Source: a virus
Virus record (IMG/VR): IMGVR_UViG_3300034082_002350
Span: 1-20,399 of that record
Strand: one strand, 5' to 3'
DNA length: 20,399 nt
Within the stretch, counting starts at the first letter, position 1. Each line of letters starts with the position of its first letter. The translations under genes and the position numbers were made by a program. Below are positions 19,720-20,399 of this stretch, piece after piece. The notes below the pieces were generated by a model. That model had not been told where the DNA came from, ran no database searches, and saw nothing but the letters and a program-made list of their open reading frames with translations.

Positions 19720-20399
19720 TTTTAAAGTTATATTCTTTTTCCCATTTTAAAATATCCGCTTTATCATTTAAAAGTGGTTGGCCTTTAATATTTAAACTAG
19801 TATTTAATAATATTGGAACCCCCGTAATAGCATACCAGTTTGACAATACTTTGTATAAACCAGGATGTTGATTTCTGTTTACGGTTTGAACTCTTGAAGT
19901 TCCATCTTTATGAACAACTGATGGTATTTTTTCTGGCTGCAAACATTTAACCGTATACTGCATATATGGAGAATCAAAATCCATATCAAACCACCTATCT
20001 GCATATTCTTCCATTACAACAGGTGCAAATGGTCTGAACAACTCTCTTTGTTTAATTAAATTAACCTTATCTTTAATATTTAAATCTCTAGGATCAGCCA
20101 AAATACTTCTATTGCCAAGTGCTCTTGGACCATATTCCGCTCTTCCACTTGCTACGGCTACAACTTTATCTCTAATTAAGTTGGTAACTATTTCATTTAC
20201 TGGATATTCCCCGCCTAAATCGTGACCTAAATATGGACCTTTCCATTCAATATGCTTACCGTATAGTGCTGCTGCTGCTCCTAAAGAACTTCCAGCATCG
20301 CCTGGGTTTGGCATAATCCAAACATCGCCAAATATATTCCACAACAATGTATTAGCGGAAGAATTTAAAGCACACCCACCCATGAATACAAGGTTATCT
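19709..20399 (-). CDS. Carbamoyltransferase, NodU/CmcH family (5' partial)
   Basis: The C-terminal part (about 229 residues) of a carbamoyltransferase; the frame runs off the right edge. FMGGCALNSSAN and IMPNPGDAGSSLGAAAALYG belong to the kinase-like domain, and ASGRAEYGPRALGNRSILAD with RELFRPFAPVV to the C-terminal domain, both near-invariant in NodU, CmcH and TobZ. The enzyme uses carbamoyl phosphate and ATP to put a carbamoyl group on a sugar or similar hydroxyl. Together with the transferases and FkbM enzyme this points to a decorated glycan. Visible sequence is intact. It overlaps the GT61-like gene tail to tail by 11 nt. A start at 20383 is not right because the conserved motif continues upstream. 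Confidence 0.92.
   Translation of the reverse strand, partial: DNLVFMGGCALNSSANTLLWNIFGDVWIMPNPGDAGSSLGAAAALYGKHIEWKGPYLGHDLGGEYPVNEIVTNLIRDKVVAVASGRAEYGPRALGNRSILADPRDLNIKDKVNLIKQRELFRPFAPVVMEEYADRWFDMDFDSPYMQYTVKCLQPEKIPSVVHKDGTSRVQTVNRNQHPGLYKVLSNWYAITGVPILLNTSLNIKGQPLLNDKADILKWEKEYNFKIIQ

Noticed and set aside
1-20399. tRNA genes, CRISPR arrays, insertion sequences, integrase or attachment sites
   Set aside because: No cloverleaf with CCA-type arms, no spaced direct repeats and no transposase or recombinase motifs were seen on either strand.

Overview
The window looks like part of an AT-rich tailed-phage genome infecting an aquatic actinobacterium. The actinobacterial signal is a WhiB-type iron-sulfur regulator (11629-11913), a DUF7455-like zinc protein (16783-17022), a DUF6356-like membrane protein (10675-10869) and several start codons placed 0-3 nt from the expected transcription start (leaderless style). 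The phage signal is the dense run of very small genes joined by ATGA/TAATG overlaps, a holin-like protein with a XapX protein, and two conserved phage proteins of unknown role (14002-14370, 14521-15285). No terminase, portal, capsid or endolysin lies inside the window, so 'phage' is an inference from gene style and accessory content. No tRNA, CRISPR array, transposase or integrase was seen.

Layout. (1) 1-8305, plus strand: one long, almost gapless operon for glycan building. It holds an SGNH hydrolase-like protein, a GT-A transferase, a GT61-like transferase, a sugar-1-phosphate nucleotidyltransferase, a CgeB-like GT-B transferase, an NDP-sugar epimerase/dehydratase, an FkbM methyltransferase, an exostosin-like transferase, a second GT-A-like protein and a GT4-like transferase. 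Base composition shifts near 2978, suggesting the island was assembled from pieces. (2) 8289-8981, minus: a short Stealth-like sugar-phosphate transferase, converging on the operon. (3) 9002-9040: a rho-independent terminator ending the minus-strand block. (4) 9051-18689, minus: about 27 small genes. In transcription order they are Hsp20, a structured intergenic RNA candidate, an HNH nuclease, a secreted protein with a near-consensus promoter, an FmdB zinc ribbon, DUF7455, a staphylococcal-type nuclease, a thioredoxin, two unknown proteins, the two phage proteins that share a C-terminal motif with a small basic protein between them, a coiled-coil protein, membrane and unknown proteins, a GT4 transferase, WhiB, a kinase-nucleotidyltransferase fusion, DUF6356, several tiny proteins, XapX and the holin-like protein. 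(5) 18778-20399: a second GT61-like gene (plus) converging on a carbamoyltransferase (minus, cut by the window end).

How the parts fit. The transferases, the nucleotidyltransferase, the epimerase, the FkbM methyltransferase, the Stealth-like protein and the carbamoyltransferase together could make and decorate a glycan, either on virions, on the host surface or on modified DNA; the sequence does not decide which. The minus-strand block mixes host-takeover or stress genes (WhiB, Hsp20, thioredoxin, nuclease), lysis-type membrane proteins and probable virion-related genes. The most unusual items are the 79-nt RNA candidate closed by a perfect 11-bp stem between hsp20 and the HNH gene, the C-terminal motif shared by two nearby phage proteins, a recurring TGATAYAMT extended -10 element, and a strongly expressed exported protein.
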